Below, piece by piece: positions 22,664-32,900 of a stretch of 64,000 nucleotides of DNA. A model generated the notes under the pieces. It was given only the letters and a program-made list of their open reading frames with translations, was not told where the DNA came from and searched no databases. A program made the position numbers and the translations under genes. Source of the DNA: Humulus lupulus (Eukaryota > Streptophyta > Magnoliopsida > Rosales > Cannabaceae); NCBI RefSeq assembly GCF_963169125.1, contig NC_084795.1:95476911-95540910 (forward strand), given 5' to 3'. Every line of letters begins with the position of its first letter. The stretch's first letter is position 1.

Positions 22664-24829
22664 TGTAACTCCCTACTTCCTTAGAGCCGTTACTAAGTGA
22701 GTTTAAAACGTGCAATTAACTTGCTAATTGAGGTTTTAGGTTAAAAGTGTAGATAAACTTGAATAAAAGTCATACAATTTCAAAATATAATCATCCATTG
22801 AAAATTATAAAGTGATATACATTTGGGATCCCAAAGTACTGTTTAGAAATATTTACAACTCAAAAATATAATTAAAGTCGACTAAACGAAAAAATTAGGT
22901 TTAATAGAGACATTTCCCAAAAATGCCCTTGGCCGTGGCAGCTAGGCATGCCAAACATGTACGCATCGCTTCACGCTCTCCGTACTCATGGTTAATCGAC
23001 TTTCCCCTTGCCCTTACCTACACCATTGAGCACCCGTGAGCCGAAGCCCAGCAAGAAAACCCCACACAAGCAAATAACGTATGCATAACCATCAATTAAT
23101 ACATAACAAAATCGCCAGCAGGCTAAACACAAACGACCATGCCGTCTCAGGCGCTTTACCAGGCCCTGGGTTCGCGGTATACACCGTGAGGATATCCCAC
23201 GTATCCTTTAGGGTCTCACCTTGGCAACTCGCACTCTGCATGCTTAATGCTGCTCCTGGCCCCTTGCCGTTCTAGGCATTCGCCGTTCCCGGCCCTTGTC
23301 ATTCTCGGCCTTCGCCGTTCCCGACTCATGCTGTTCTTTTACATATATGCACACATAGCATAATTAAACAAATACTTAAACACATATAAACATAATCAAT
23401 GGGGATACGCCCTACAACATAATCATATAGGGTCGTGCCCTGCAACACAAACTATAGGGCCTCGCCCTGCTCTATGGGTACAACAGTTTTCTTACCTGTG
23501 TCCCGAGCTTTCCAAGCACCGATATCCCGAGCACAGTCCCCTAGTCCAAGCCTCGCTGAAAACCTAGTCACAACGTATCAAAAACATCCATCCATTAAGT
23601 TCTAATCCATTAAATTACTTTGGGTCATAATTCTAGTCTTCGGGACCTTGAATTCTATCAATCCGGGTGATAAAATCCATCCCGAGCCTCAACTTTTGGA
23701 TTCCCGCGCCTAAAACCTCCTTGGAGTCCAAAAACACACTAAGTGTCACTGCCCCATGAACCCATGCTGCGGACCGCCTCAACCAGAAATCCCCAACCCC
23801 AAGCTAGAGTGTGCCGCAGCCTGCCCTTCTTCCTGGCCTCCCAAGTGTTCTAGAGGGTCGCGGCCCAGCAAGAACAATGTCGCGGCACGACCCTTCAAAC
23901 CCAGAAAATCCTCCATTTTTCTCCATCAAAACCAAGCCAATTTACCCCAAAATCAACCCAACAATTCAAGCTAATCATCACAGAAGTTCTATCACAGACT
24001 CAGCAACAAAACTTAACAAGAATTAATCCCAAAGCACACCTAAACACCCAAGAGAAATTCACAACTTATTTCACATGCATGAACCTATATTCCTAACCAA
24101 AACTCTGCAAAAATTTAGTTGATCATCAGATTTTAGAGCTTACCTTTGAACCTAATTAAGTCTCTGAGTTAATCCCTTGAATTCCAAGCTTCAATCCTCC
24201 CAAACTCCAGCCTTGAGTTATGAATTTCCTAGCTTAATCTCCTCAAAGTTTTCCCTTGGTATGGCTTAGAGAAAGAGAGAAAGAGAAGAGGTTTAGGTCA
24301 GTTCCTTGGTTTCTGAATGTTTCCTCAATTTTATTTTATTTAACTTAAGTCTCTAAGGTTACCTCAAAGGCTCGAGTACCAAAAACGTCCCCAAGGGAAA
24401 AATGGTAAATTTCCCCAATATTCCCTACTAAACGTTCTAACTTCTAATATATCTCCAAATATTTATTTTCATAACCCGATGACCCCATAAAATGTCTAAT
24501 ACCCGAAATACCCCTCAACTCTCCTCGAGTCAGGTATTCAACCTCGTTGTGACTTTCTAGCCAATTCGCTCCTTAGGACTGTCTCGGATCGTGCAACACA
24601 GATATATCATAAACATATCATAATAATCACATTTATACCCTCAACGAGCTAAAATTACGAACATGCCCTTAATAAGCAGACGGGGCCCACATTCATATTT
24701 AATTCACCTAAACATGCATTTCTAATCACATACTCATCAAGTTCACATATTATAATAATAAATCACTTATTTCCCTCCAGACATGCTAATCAAGGCCCTA
24801 AGCCTTATTAGCAAATTTGGGACGCTACA
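22664..24829 (-). repeat. Solo LTR of a chromovirus, inserted in Tat1 RNase H
   Basis: 2,166 bp starting TGTAACTCCC and ending GACGCTACA on the plus strand. Read on the minus strand it starts TGTAGCGTCCCAAATTTGC and matches the LTRs of the chromovirus at 41090-50581 (for example the stretch around cacccgtgagcc). It is flanked by aatat (22659-22663) and aatac (24830-24834), a 5-bp duplication with one later change. The RNase H frame rejoins as LGEY to QARG across it. Solo LTRs arise by recombination between the two LTRs of a complete copy. Frames inside it are chance. Confidence 0.92.
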
Positions 24830-26306
24830 AATACCAAGCCCGAGGGATCAAGATGGCGGCCTACCTGGGTAAGGTAAAGGGTGAATTGTCTAAGTTTGAG
24901 TTTAGCTCCATTGATCAGGTACCCCACAAGTAGAATTCCAACGCTGATGTTATGGCTCGACTCGTTACCCCCAAAGAGGCCGATACATTGAATGTAGTTC
25001 CGGTGGAGTTCTTGGAAACCCCAGTATAACGGGACCAACGATGGAGGTCGGAATGATTGACATAAAAGCGAACTGGATGACTCTTATAATGGAGTACCTC
25101 ATGACTAGAAGGCTACCTAATGACAGGAAAGACGTGAGAAAGTTGTTGTATCAAGCTCCGCAGTATGTAATTGTTGAGGGAATCCTATATCGGTGATGGC
25201 ATTTGTTGCCCCTCCTGCGATGTGTTCTAACCGAGGAAGCAAAAGCTATTTTACAAGAAATACATAAAAGCTTTCGCGGAGATCATGCTGGGGGAAAAAA
25301 TCTAGCTCTAAAGGTACTGAGATAGGGCTATTTTTGGTCCACTTTAATAAAGGACTCGATCTCGTATGTGCAAAAGTGCGACAAATTCTAGCATTTTGCC
25401 ATAGTTTCTTTAGCCGCTCCAGTCAAGCTAACCATGATTTCATTCCCTTGGCCATTTGCAACATGGATAATTGATTGATAGGTTCGCTGCCAATTGGAAA
25501 AGGAGGGGTTCGTTATCCAGTAGTGGTGATCGATTAGTTCATGAAGTGGGTAGAGGCTGAACCTTTGGCAACCATCACCTCAAAGAGATTTCTGGATTTT
25601 GTTGTGAAGAATATCATATGTCAATTTGGACTTCCTAAAAAGATTGTGGCAGACAACGGAACTCAGTTCGATAGTGATCTCTTCACAGGATTTATGAAAA
25701 ATATGGCATAACCAAGAGTTTCTCATCGGTAGCATACCCACAAGCAATTGGGAAGGTCGAGGCTGTAAATAAGACCCTGAAGGCAAGCCTGATGAAAACA
25801 TTAGATGAAGCCAATGGATTATGGCCCGAGCAGCTCCCACAAGTACTTTGGGCCTATTGGACATCGCATAGAACCTCCATGGGATATACCCCCTTTCCCT
25901 AACTTTTGGAAGCAAGGCTATGCTTCCAATTGAGGCAATGGTAATGAATCACAGACAAAAGACATTTGATCAAGATCATAACAATGAGCTACTTAGTGCA
26001 TCCCTCAATCTGATCTAAGAAAAACGAGAATCATCGCAATTACAGCTCACCCTTTATCAACAAAAGATCACTCGTTATTTCAATTCAATGGTTAAGGGAC
26101 GCAGGCTCGGATTAGGAGATCTAGTTCTTTGAATGGTATTTTTGGCATATAAAGATCCCAAGGATGGTGTGTTAGGGCTGCACTGGGAGGGACCGTATCA
26201 GATCGTAGAGGTCCTACGCAGAGGAACTTTCAAGCTAGCCCGACTAAGTGGAGAAATAGTCCCACGATCCAGGAATGCCCTACATTTAACAAAGTATTAT
26301 CAATAG
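24830..26306 (+). pseudogene. Tat1 pol, second part: end of RNase H and integrase
   Basis: Continues QARGSRMAAYLGKVKGELSK, a degenerate NSNADVMARLV, then integrase: the zinc-finger region (EIHKSFRGDHAGGKN, VQKCDKF), the core with WIID, VVKNIICQFGLPKKIVADNG with the second Asp, VEAVNKTLKASL with the Glu, and the C-terminal LHWEGPYQIVEVLRRGTFKL and LHLTKYYQ before the stop at 26304-26306. Many in-frame stops. Role: cDNA insertion into the host chromosome. Confidence 0.9.
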
Positions 26307-26448
26307 TATTACTGTTTATGTAAGGATTATTTATAAAAGCCATTTCAATTCAATAACAATTGGATTATTAAATAACCAATTCTTTTTTCTTTTTATTATT
26401 ACGAGCTCACGTTGTAAAAGCAACCAAGAACGTTTATACGTTATGGTT

Positions 26449-26461
26449 CCTTGGGGGGCAA
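26449..26461 (+). promoter_or_regulatory. Internal polypurine-like tract of Tat1
   Basis: ccttggggggcaa downstream of the integrase stop, nearly the same as the tract next to the 3' LTR (30796-30808). Tat2 and Tat3 have equivalents in the same place. It may be a second plus-strand priming site or the former border before the antisense gene was acquired. Confidence 0.55.
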
Positions 26462-26620
26462 CATAACTGAGGAGAGTTTTGAGAAAGTTTAGCTTACTCA
26501 GATAAGGATTAAAAACTCTGAGTTTGGAGAAATTGATTATTCAGCAGCTTTTTAAAAAACTGCTCGATTTTTCAATAAATCTATCGCGAACTAAGTTTGA
26601 GAAATTTCTCAAACCTGGGA

Positions 26621-26826
26621 AATAACCAGGTCCAAGGCCTGATTCCTAACATGTACAATGTAATTAAGCTTAAAAAAAAAACCCCCTGATATTACCAGGT
26701 CCGAGGCCTGATTCCTAACAGGTATAAAGCTATTAAGTCTATTAAAAACCCTAGACATAACCAGGTCTCAGGCCTGATTCTTAAAAGGTATGACACAAAT
26801 AAGCAAGCAAAATCTTGGATACAACT
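26621..26826 (+). repeat. Three tandem repeats of about 66-69 bp in the Tat1 3' region
   Basis: The core aaccaggtc...aggcctgattc recurs with ccaggt at 26626, 26695 and 26761, so the unit is 66-69 bp; copies are imperfect. Tandem arrays in the 3' untranslated region are typical of Tat-lineage elements and can seed satellite DNA. No gene lies in 26307-27060. Confidence 0.85.
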
Positions 26827-27059
26827 AAGATATCGATAAAATCTATCTAGATCTAAAAAGTAAACCCCTAAGATTTTGAATGTACAAGAATCTAAGGATT
26901 CATAAACATGAGAAAATAATAGACCAAGGGAAACACAAATAGATCACAAGTTAGATGTATATTCAAAAGTATATTGTCATCTCGAGGAGAAAAAATCTCA
27001 ACCTAAGCTCAAAGGCAATTGTTTTGATCTGAAGGGACTGTTACAAAAGTTTTTAAAAA

Positions 27060-28143
27060 ATAATGAAAAGGGTGTAAAATAAAATCATTGAGCTCTGCAG
27101 CTCGGTCCAAAGAAGTCACCTCCTCGCCATCCCCTTAAGCTGCTCCAGAAGCTTCGCCAGTCTCTGATGGTTCCTGTGAGAACCGAATCTTGAACCGAGC
27201 AAGATATGGGTCCCATAGCTCGGGCTGCATGAAAGAGAAGTTCCCGTCTTGGTTGAAGGCTCAGCAACGATAAAGCATCTCCTCCATTTGAGTCGATGAC
27301 TCTAAAACTTCCTCCTTGGCCTTAGCCTAGACCTCAATCAAATTCTTCTTGAGTTCTTCCTTTTCAGCCTGAAGCTGATCCACTCGACGGCTCGCCTCCA
27401 TGACCTGATCCTAAGAGGCGAATAGGGAAGCTTTTGCAGACCTCTTGCCCTCATGAGAGGAAACTAGGGCGGCTTTGGTAGCCTGTTCGCTCTCTTGAGT
27501 GGCACCCAGGGCAGCTTGTGGTTCTTCATCCCAGGCTTTGACATGAGCTATTCCTCAAAATTGGGCTCGGACAGACTACATATGAATGAAGCAAGTCAAG
27601 AATAGTTTAAAGAAAAAAAACTATAGAACAAGAAAAAGTTAGCAGAGTGAAAAGGACTCATAGTAAGGTTCATCCTTATGGTAGATTCAAGGACGTCTTC
27701 AGGACTGCGCTCCTCTATAGCCCTTAAATCTCTAGCGCTGGCTCTGTAGGCGTGGTCGACCATGTGGCTTGTCATCTCGCACAAAATATCCCAAAAGGCC
27801 TTAGGGTTCTTTTCCAGGTCGAGTGTCTTGACCGGGATCTGGACAGTGGGAGTCTCGCCTTGGATCACTTGATGATTTGAGGGAGGTATGTGTCGAGTGG
27901 TAGGAGGAGGAGGAGCTTGTTGAACAGTAATTGTTGTTACCATAGCTGGGGGAAGTTCCTTTTGTGGCTGCCCCCGGGTGGAGCTGGCACGCTTGTCCTT
28001 AGCCGGAGATGTGGTGGTATCCCCCATCTTCGGAGCTGTTTTATCTGTCACCCTAGGCCTCTTCACCACGGGACCAACACCAGTCCCACTAGCCTTAAAA
28101 GCACCCCTCAAATCCAGGGCTCCTAGCAGCTTCATCTCTTTAC
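27060..28143 (-). pseudogene. Tat1 antisense gene, C-terminal exons (proline-rich part and coiled coil)
   Basis: The exon ending near 27650 opens after an acceptor at 28144-28146 and reads MKLLGALDLRGAFKASG, a basic and proline-rich stretch (QQAPPPPTTRHIPPSNH), then KTLDLEKNPKAFWDILCEM and HAYRASARDLRAIEE. A further exon begins after a TAG acceptor at 27576-27578 and encodes a helical stretch: KAWDEEPQAALGATQESEQA, VDQLQAEKEELKKNLIEV, with a few stops. The donor between these exons is not clear. Strand is opposite to gag-pol. Function unknown; related coiled coils occur in Tat2 and Tat3. Confidence 0.7.
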
Positions 28144-28229
28144 CTGAAAAAGAGCGAGCCGAGGATTCAGTTTACAGAAGTAATTATTCAAAAGTATTAT
28201 AAACACATGAAGAAGAGCAATAACCTTAC

Positions 28230-29749
28230 CCTCCGTGCTAGGGGAGGAATCTATTACTCTAACTCCTGGATTAACGAAGGTAGGGGAGAATCTAAAGTTA
28301 TGACCTCCTGGATCCTAGAGGGTTTAGGTCCTTCCTCAGTGCTGGACTCATCTATGTACTGCCTAATACTAGGGGCATACACACCCTGACATAGAGAAGG
28401 CTAGGACCTATGGTTTGTCCCATACTCCTAAAAATGGTGGACCTAAAATGAAGAGTGTTATCAACTATGATGGTACCTTTGTGGCAGTTGTGATCATAGC
28501 ATACCACCAAATGGTCCACGCCCTAGAAGAGGGTTGTGTTTAGGTACGGGTTGGTGGGGTGACAACTAACGAGCTAGTTAGGGTTGAATTGAATTAGCCT
28601 ATAATTGGCAACAACCCGATCTAACTCTCTGTAAGGGTATGGGTTACCTTGGTTGGAGGGACCGACTGCTGCCCCAGACGCGACTTACTCGAGATCGGGC
28701 CCTTAATTATCTTCAGGAGCTCGCCTTTTACGCACTAGCGGTTCCACATTTTCTTCCTCCTCGACGTCGTCATTGGCAGGCAAGGCCTCTTGAGAAGTGG
28801 GGTGATGGGAAGAGGAGCTCAGGTCCTCAGAAGTAACATCTAGCCCTTACTGATTAGATTGCAAGCCACCATGGTGGTGTCATTCATAATCTGATGAAAG
28901 TCTTTCTCACTGGGAGGAAGACTAGACAAGGTCTCATACTAACCCCCAAGGGTCACAGACTGTTCTGTCCTCGCGAATATAGCTGCACAAAGAACAAACT
29001 TAGTCAGAATCCTTAAACAAAAAAAATATATAGCGCACAAGTGAAAAAAGTTCACTTGCTAAATTCACAAAGATAGAAGACTTACAAGGACGATTGAAAT
29101 GTTGATGGTCGCAGTTCTAAAACCCATTTGACATAAAGAACAAATCTTTATAGTCATTTGGGTGGCTGGGGAGGTTGATGACAGAGGCAGAGTTTGGGAA
29201 ACGAGTGAGGTAGCGAAAACCATCACCTCGCCCCTTCTTGTCGGGATTGGCCTTGAGGCAGAAGAAGTACATAATGTCTGTCGAAGTGGGAACCTCCCAC
29301 TCGTGCCTCAGAAACAAATATTTTAACCCCGCCAAAAGCCTATATGAGTTTGGGGGGAGCTGGAATGGAGCCAGCATGACGTAGTTCAGAAAGTCTGTGA
29401 AATATTGGTCCAATGGGAGGAAGGCATCTACCTTCAAGTGATCATCACTCCAAGCCCCATAGTCATATTGGAGAGGGGCACAACTCCACTCTCCCTCCAG
29501 CACGGACCAGGCAATAAGGCAATCAGCTCCCATCTCTATCCTATGACTCAGTAGGATTTTGTTACCTTTTCCCTGAGTCATTATCTGGGAGGCTATGTGC
29601 TCGGCCTCGAAGAATGCATCGGGGTCAACCATGATTTCTCTATCCCCCACAGGACCAAAATGTGGGATGGGAGAGTCAAAGGAGACCTGCTGGCCTTTAT
29701 TTATGTTCTGAGTAGAGGAGCTCACAACATTCTTGTTTGTGGGTGCCAT
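28230..29749 (-). pseudogene. Tat1 antisense gene, N-terminal exons (PF04195-like domain)
   Basis: ATG at 29747-29749 opens 210 codons. Residues about 105-210 resemble the plant 'putative gypsy type transposon' domain (PF04195): FLPLDQYFTDFLNYVMLAPF, QLPPNSYRLLAGLKYLF, then IMYFFCLKANPDKKGRGDGF. A TAG at 29117-29119 interrupts; the frame then runs on to a GTAAGT donor. Intron 28983-29085 (103 bp) has GTAAG and CAG ends; the next exon includes LPPSEKDFHQIMNDTTMVAC. A second intron (28144-28229, 86 bp) has GTAAGG and TTTTTCAG ends. Antisense to gag-pol, between pol and 3' LTR. Function unknown; the domain name refers to its occurrence, not to a shown activity. Confidence 0.75.
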
Positions 29750-30534
29750 GATTCAGAATGCCTGACGTAAAGCGACCTATTAGTAGGCGACCTAAGATGA
29801 TTTCTAGTTACGGTTGTGGAGTTATGGAAATCCAAAGGTTTAAGTGGTTTACTTTTGTGATTTGAAAAATTATACGAGCTAAGCTGTGTCCTAGCCTCAA
29901 CGCGTGGTCCCATGCGTTGTCCTAGGCCACACATTTCGATTTCTTAAAGTTCCCTGATACTTCAGGATTCGTGTGTCAGATCCGTCAGACCCATTACTTT
30001 CCTTTTGAAAGCGGTTTAATGCAAAAGCACCTAAGGAATCGTAACCTTTAAGCTACCTAGGATTAAACCTAAAACCCCTTCGACTTCTACACCCCAAACA
30101 GGTATTCAAACAGATTTACCATTAGGATTTTCTTTGGAAAACCTAGAAAGTTTGCCCAGTTTTATGAAAATATTGTTTTTAAATAGGCCTAATATCATTT
30201 ATTTAGCCTATACTGAATCCTATCACCTATTTACAAACATACGTATCCTAAACGACATTAGGCAAATGATGTTTTTCACGGTATAAAGAAGAAAAAAAAC
30301 TAACTAGAAAACAAGGAGTTGAAAAATTAAAACCAGGTAAGGAAATACTTACAGTTGATATGATTGGCTCAGAGAAGTGTCGATACCTCCACAGGAAATT
30401 TCTTGAAAGCTTTTGAAATTCTGAAGGGCGACAGAGGATTTTTGGGAGAAGTTGGAGAAGAAAAAGGGAAACTTTCTTTTTTAAAAAGGATTTTTTTTAA
30501 TGCAAAGGTGGTGAGGTTTCAGGTCTGATCACCC
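29750..30534 (-). other. Leader region of the Tat1 antisense gene with a probable 5' UTR intron
   Basis: No coding sequence. On the minus strand a strong donor AACT-GTAAGT lies at 30347-30352 and a CAG acceptor at 29762-29764, just 12 bases before the ATG codon, giving a 591-bp leader intron. The upstream leader exon would run from about 30505 to 30353. Confidence 0.5.
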
Positions 30535-30542
30535 TATTTATA
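30535..30542 (-). promoter_or_regulatory. TATA box for the Tat1 antisense gene
   Basis: Minus-strand TATAAATA, 267 bp inside the 3' LTR edge and pointing into the antisense gene. Tat3 has the same octamer at the equivalent place (52754-52761). Inferred promoter. Confidence 0.55.
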
Positions 30543-30795
30543 CGTAAACTATAGGAATTCATTCAAGCCATCCGATTGGGTTAGCTCGAGATCCAAAGGC
30601 CAAGACTAAATGAGCCATATGTCGGCAAAAAGTTGACAGGATAGTTGTCAAAGTCCTCAAAACCAGAACAGACACCAATTGTAGGCAGCCACGTGTCTAG
30701 TACTTGAGTAGTGGGCTGGCATGGTTTTACACAGCGGAAGCCTAAAAGACCCTACTGTGCATCTCAGAAAGTGACGTCATCAAGCACGAGCAGGA

Positions 30796-30808
30796 GCTTG
30801 GGGGGCAA
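30796..30808 (+). promoter_or_regulatory. Polypurine tract of Tat1
   Basis: gcttggggggcaa immediately before the 3' LTR, the usual primer site for plus-strand synthesis. Confidence 0.85.
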
Positions 30809-31569
30809 AGTTGTACCCTAAAATTAGCACGAGTTCAAGTACTCATCTCTGGGTACAACTGGTAGATGGATATGTGGAAAAATAGCCAATTAGGATATTT
30901 GGTTAACGATGATGGAAGCAAGCTTAAGACTCAGTTCAGTTCATACATGATACACGAGTTATTATCATACCGCCTCTCACGATGACAATTGAGTTCAAGA
31001 TTTATAGTGACCAGATCCAACTTTGGGCACTCTGAGTTTACTGTGAACTAGGGTTCATAGACTCTGAATACGAGCTCAGGTGAGATATTCAGCTCGTGGA
31101 AACCTGGATAAAGCACACACTAAAGGATCCCAAGAGATTCAAAGGCTCCTTATGCGCTCATTAATGTCGATGTTGTATCATATATTTATCATTTATTATC
31201 TGAGATAACAAGAGTATATTTTATTCTATTATCAAATCGTATCCCATTGTAAATGGGAATAATCTGTATTAAATGTCTACCTTATTTATTCACGTGGTTA
31301 CCCAAACCTATCCAGGAAATTCCTCTATAAATATCATGAATAAAAGACAGGGAAGGGGACAACCATTTTTTGTATTACTAAAACTCTACAGAAATTAAGG
31401 GAGAAAAGTAATAATATTGACTCGTGGACTAGGTGGGTTTTAACCACTTAACCACGTAAAAGTTGTGTGTGTTCGAGAGGGTGTTTATTATTTCATTACG
31501 GTTTATAATTTAGCACTTATTTACTTGTTTGATTTCTTAATATACTGTTGGTGAAAAACCGTGTCAATA
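30809..31569 (+). repeat. 3' LTR of Tat1
   Basis: 761 bp, direct repeat of 17044-17805. Its first base is changed (AGTTGTACCC against TGTTGTACCC). It keeps TATAAATA at 31326-31333. The target duplication gactc follows at 31570-31574. Confidence 0.93.
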
Positions 31570-32240
31570 GACTCCATTTCCTATTTCATGGCTTCAAGCC
31601 AAAGATCCTTATCAACACTATCCATTGACTGTTTGAAAGACAATGGATCATACTCACGTGTGTCCCCATCGACCATGTTGGTTTCACCATCCATACTATA
31701 GCGGATCAGGATACGAGAAACCCTCCCACTACGATGAGGAATCATAACTGTCTGAATCAGAACTGTGGTTTCTTGTTCTTCCTCGTTAATCTTGACTTGC
31801 ATCACTTGAGGAAGATCAGTAGGAATATTTTTGTTTTCATCAACTTGCATTGATGGAGTCTGAATAGTAGGAATAGCTAACTTAGATTGCAATTCTGCCA
31901 AGACTACTTTGCTACGAGATTTGAAATTAGGCATGTAGTCCTATTCAAGAAAAGTAGTGTTTGTAGAAACAAATACTTTATTATCTTGTGGACTATAGAA
32001 CAGACCACCCCGAGTACCTATAGGATAGCCAACAAACAAGCAAACTTTAGTTCACGGTTCTAGCTTTCCCTCCTTTTTCCTCAGGACGTGAGCGGGACAC
32101 CCCTTAGATTCTATAATGACACACACTAGGTTCACATCCATTCCATAGTTTTGTGGGTGTTTTGGCGATAGCTTTAGATGGCACGACATTTAAAATGTCA
32201 CACATGGTCTGTATGGCATTGTTTCCCAAATATATTTCCA
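31570..32240 (-). pseudogene. copia pol, integrase C-terminus and linker to RT
   Basis: Minus strand reads AIQTMCDILNVVPSKAIAKT, then TPTKLWNG, then a typical post-integrase region (CLFVGYPIGTRGGLFY, NKVFVSTNTTFL) in shifting frames with stops, and a 117-codon open linker ending SMDSVDKDLWLEAMK, a TAG, then EMES. These are followed across Tat1 by MYSNSLWDL. The right border is the Tat2 LTR start at 32241. Confidence 0.88.
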
Positions 32241-32879
32241 TGATGACGTGGCATGTTTGAGAGGCACATGGAGAACAAATGATTGATTATTGATGAAAAC
32301 CTGGTCGAACAACAACCAGGATATTGAGAGGAAATTGAGCTGCTCGCTAGGCGCAAGGAATATGATGAGCAGCAATAAAAGAAGATGTGCTGACCTATGT
32401 GACCAGATCTGCTCGTAGGATCGAGGCGAGCACTCGGGGACAGTTATGAGTTAGATATTCCCAAGATATTTGATTACTTTTATATGCAAATATCATTATT
32501 TATGTTACTATTTTGTTATGCTTGTAACAAAGGTTAAGGACAGCCCATAGGCCCATATGTACATGCTTGAGCCTATAAATAGGACTCATGGGATTCATTG
32601 ATATGATAGGAAATATTTTGTATTCAGAGAGAACAAGTGCTTTTATACACACTTTTTTGTATTCAACTTCGGAGCTTGTGAAACTTAGTAAACCCTAGTT
32701 TGCTGATCGTAGGGTTTGTAGTTTACATCAATAAAAACACTAAGTGGACGTATGTTATTACTGATCTCTGGGGCCGAACCACTATAAAATCATTGTGTTA
32801 TTTTAGTTCTTGCATTCATTTTTACAATTCTAATCATTTTTTCGTGACTCCTTGTCGTTGACTAAATCAAGCGTCAACA
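32241..32879 (+). repeat. 5' LTR of Tat2
   Basis: 639 bp, starts TGATGACGTGGC and ends GCGTCAACA. TATAAATA at 32574-32581 is a good core promoter, and the primer site follows. The second LTR is not in the window, so the left edge rests on the break in the copia frame and on the TG start. Confidence 0.82.
32574..32581 (+). promoter_or_regulatory. TATA box in Tat2 5' LTR
   Basis: tataaata about 300 bp before the LTR end, the usual place for the R-region start. Confidence 0.6.
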
Positions 32880-32882
32880 TTT

Positions 32883-32900
32883 TGGTGCTTTCATTGAGAG
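32883..32900 (+). promoter_or_regulatory. Primer binding site region of Tat2
   Basis: tggtgctttcattgagag, identical to the 18 bases after the Tat1 5' LTR. Confidence 0.75.

Larger units (their letters stand above)
17044..31569 (+). mobile_element. Ty3/gypsy retrotransposon Tat1 (Tat-like)
   Basis: Complete element of 14.5 kb with LTRs at 17044-17805 and 30809-31569 and the 5-bp duplication gactc on each side (17039-17043, 31570-31574). Removing it restores the copia frame. Order: 5' LTR, primer site, gag, protease, RT, RNase H (cut by a solo LTR), integrase, internal polypurine-like tract, tandem repeats, an antisense gene, polypurine tract, 3' LTR. The gag and RT types (CPKDCFPLTRIDQLV, VDNGSS protease) and the antisense gene place it with Tat-like elements. 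The LTRs differ at roughly one base in ten over the first 200 by eye, so the insertion is old. Confidence 0.94.
4215..32240 (-). mobile_element. Ty1/copia retrotransposon, minus strand, split by four insertions
   Basis: Four blocks read on the minus strand fit end to end as one copia polyprotein: integrase C-terminus and linker (31570-32240), N-terminal RT (16707-17043), central RT with YVDD (11581-11885), and C-terminal RT plus RNase H (5796-6646), followed by the 3' LTR (4215-5778). The joins are exact once each insertion and one copy of its target duplication are removed, for example EMES continuing into MYSNSLWDL across Tat1, and DRKNKS continuing into LALSQAAYIDKV across L1 no. 1. Tat2 interrupts the integrase at 32240, so integrase core, protease, gag and 5' LTR lie beyond the window. 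Several stops and a frameshift show it is dead. Confidence 0.93.

Noticed and set aside
22664..24829. Small frames within the solo LTR (for example near 23081 and 23756)
   Set aside because: The region is an LTR by its ends, its target duplication and its similarity to 41090-43437; frames are not conserved among the LTR copies.
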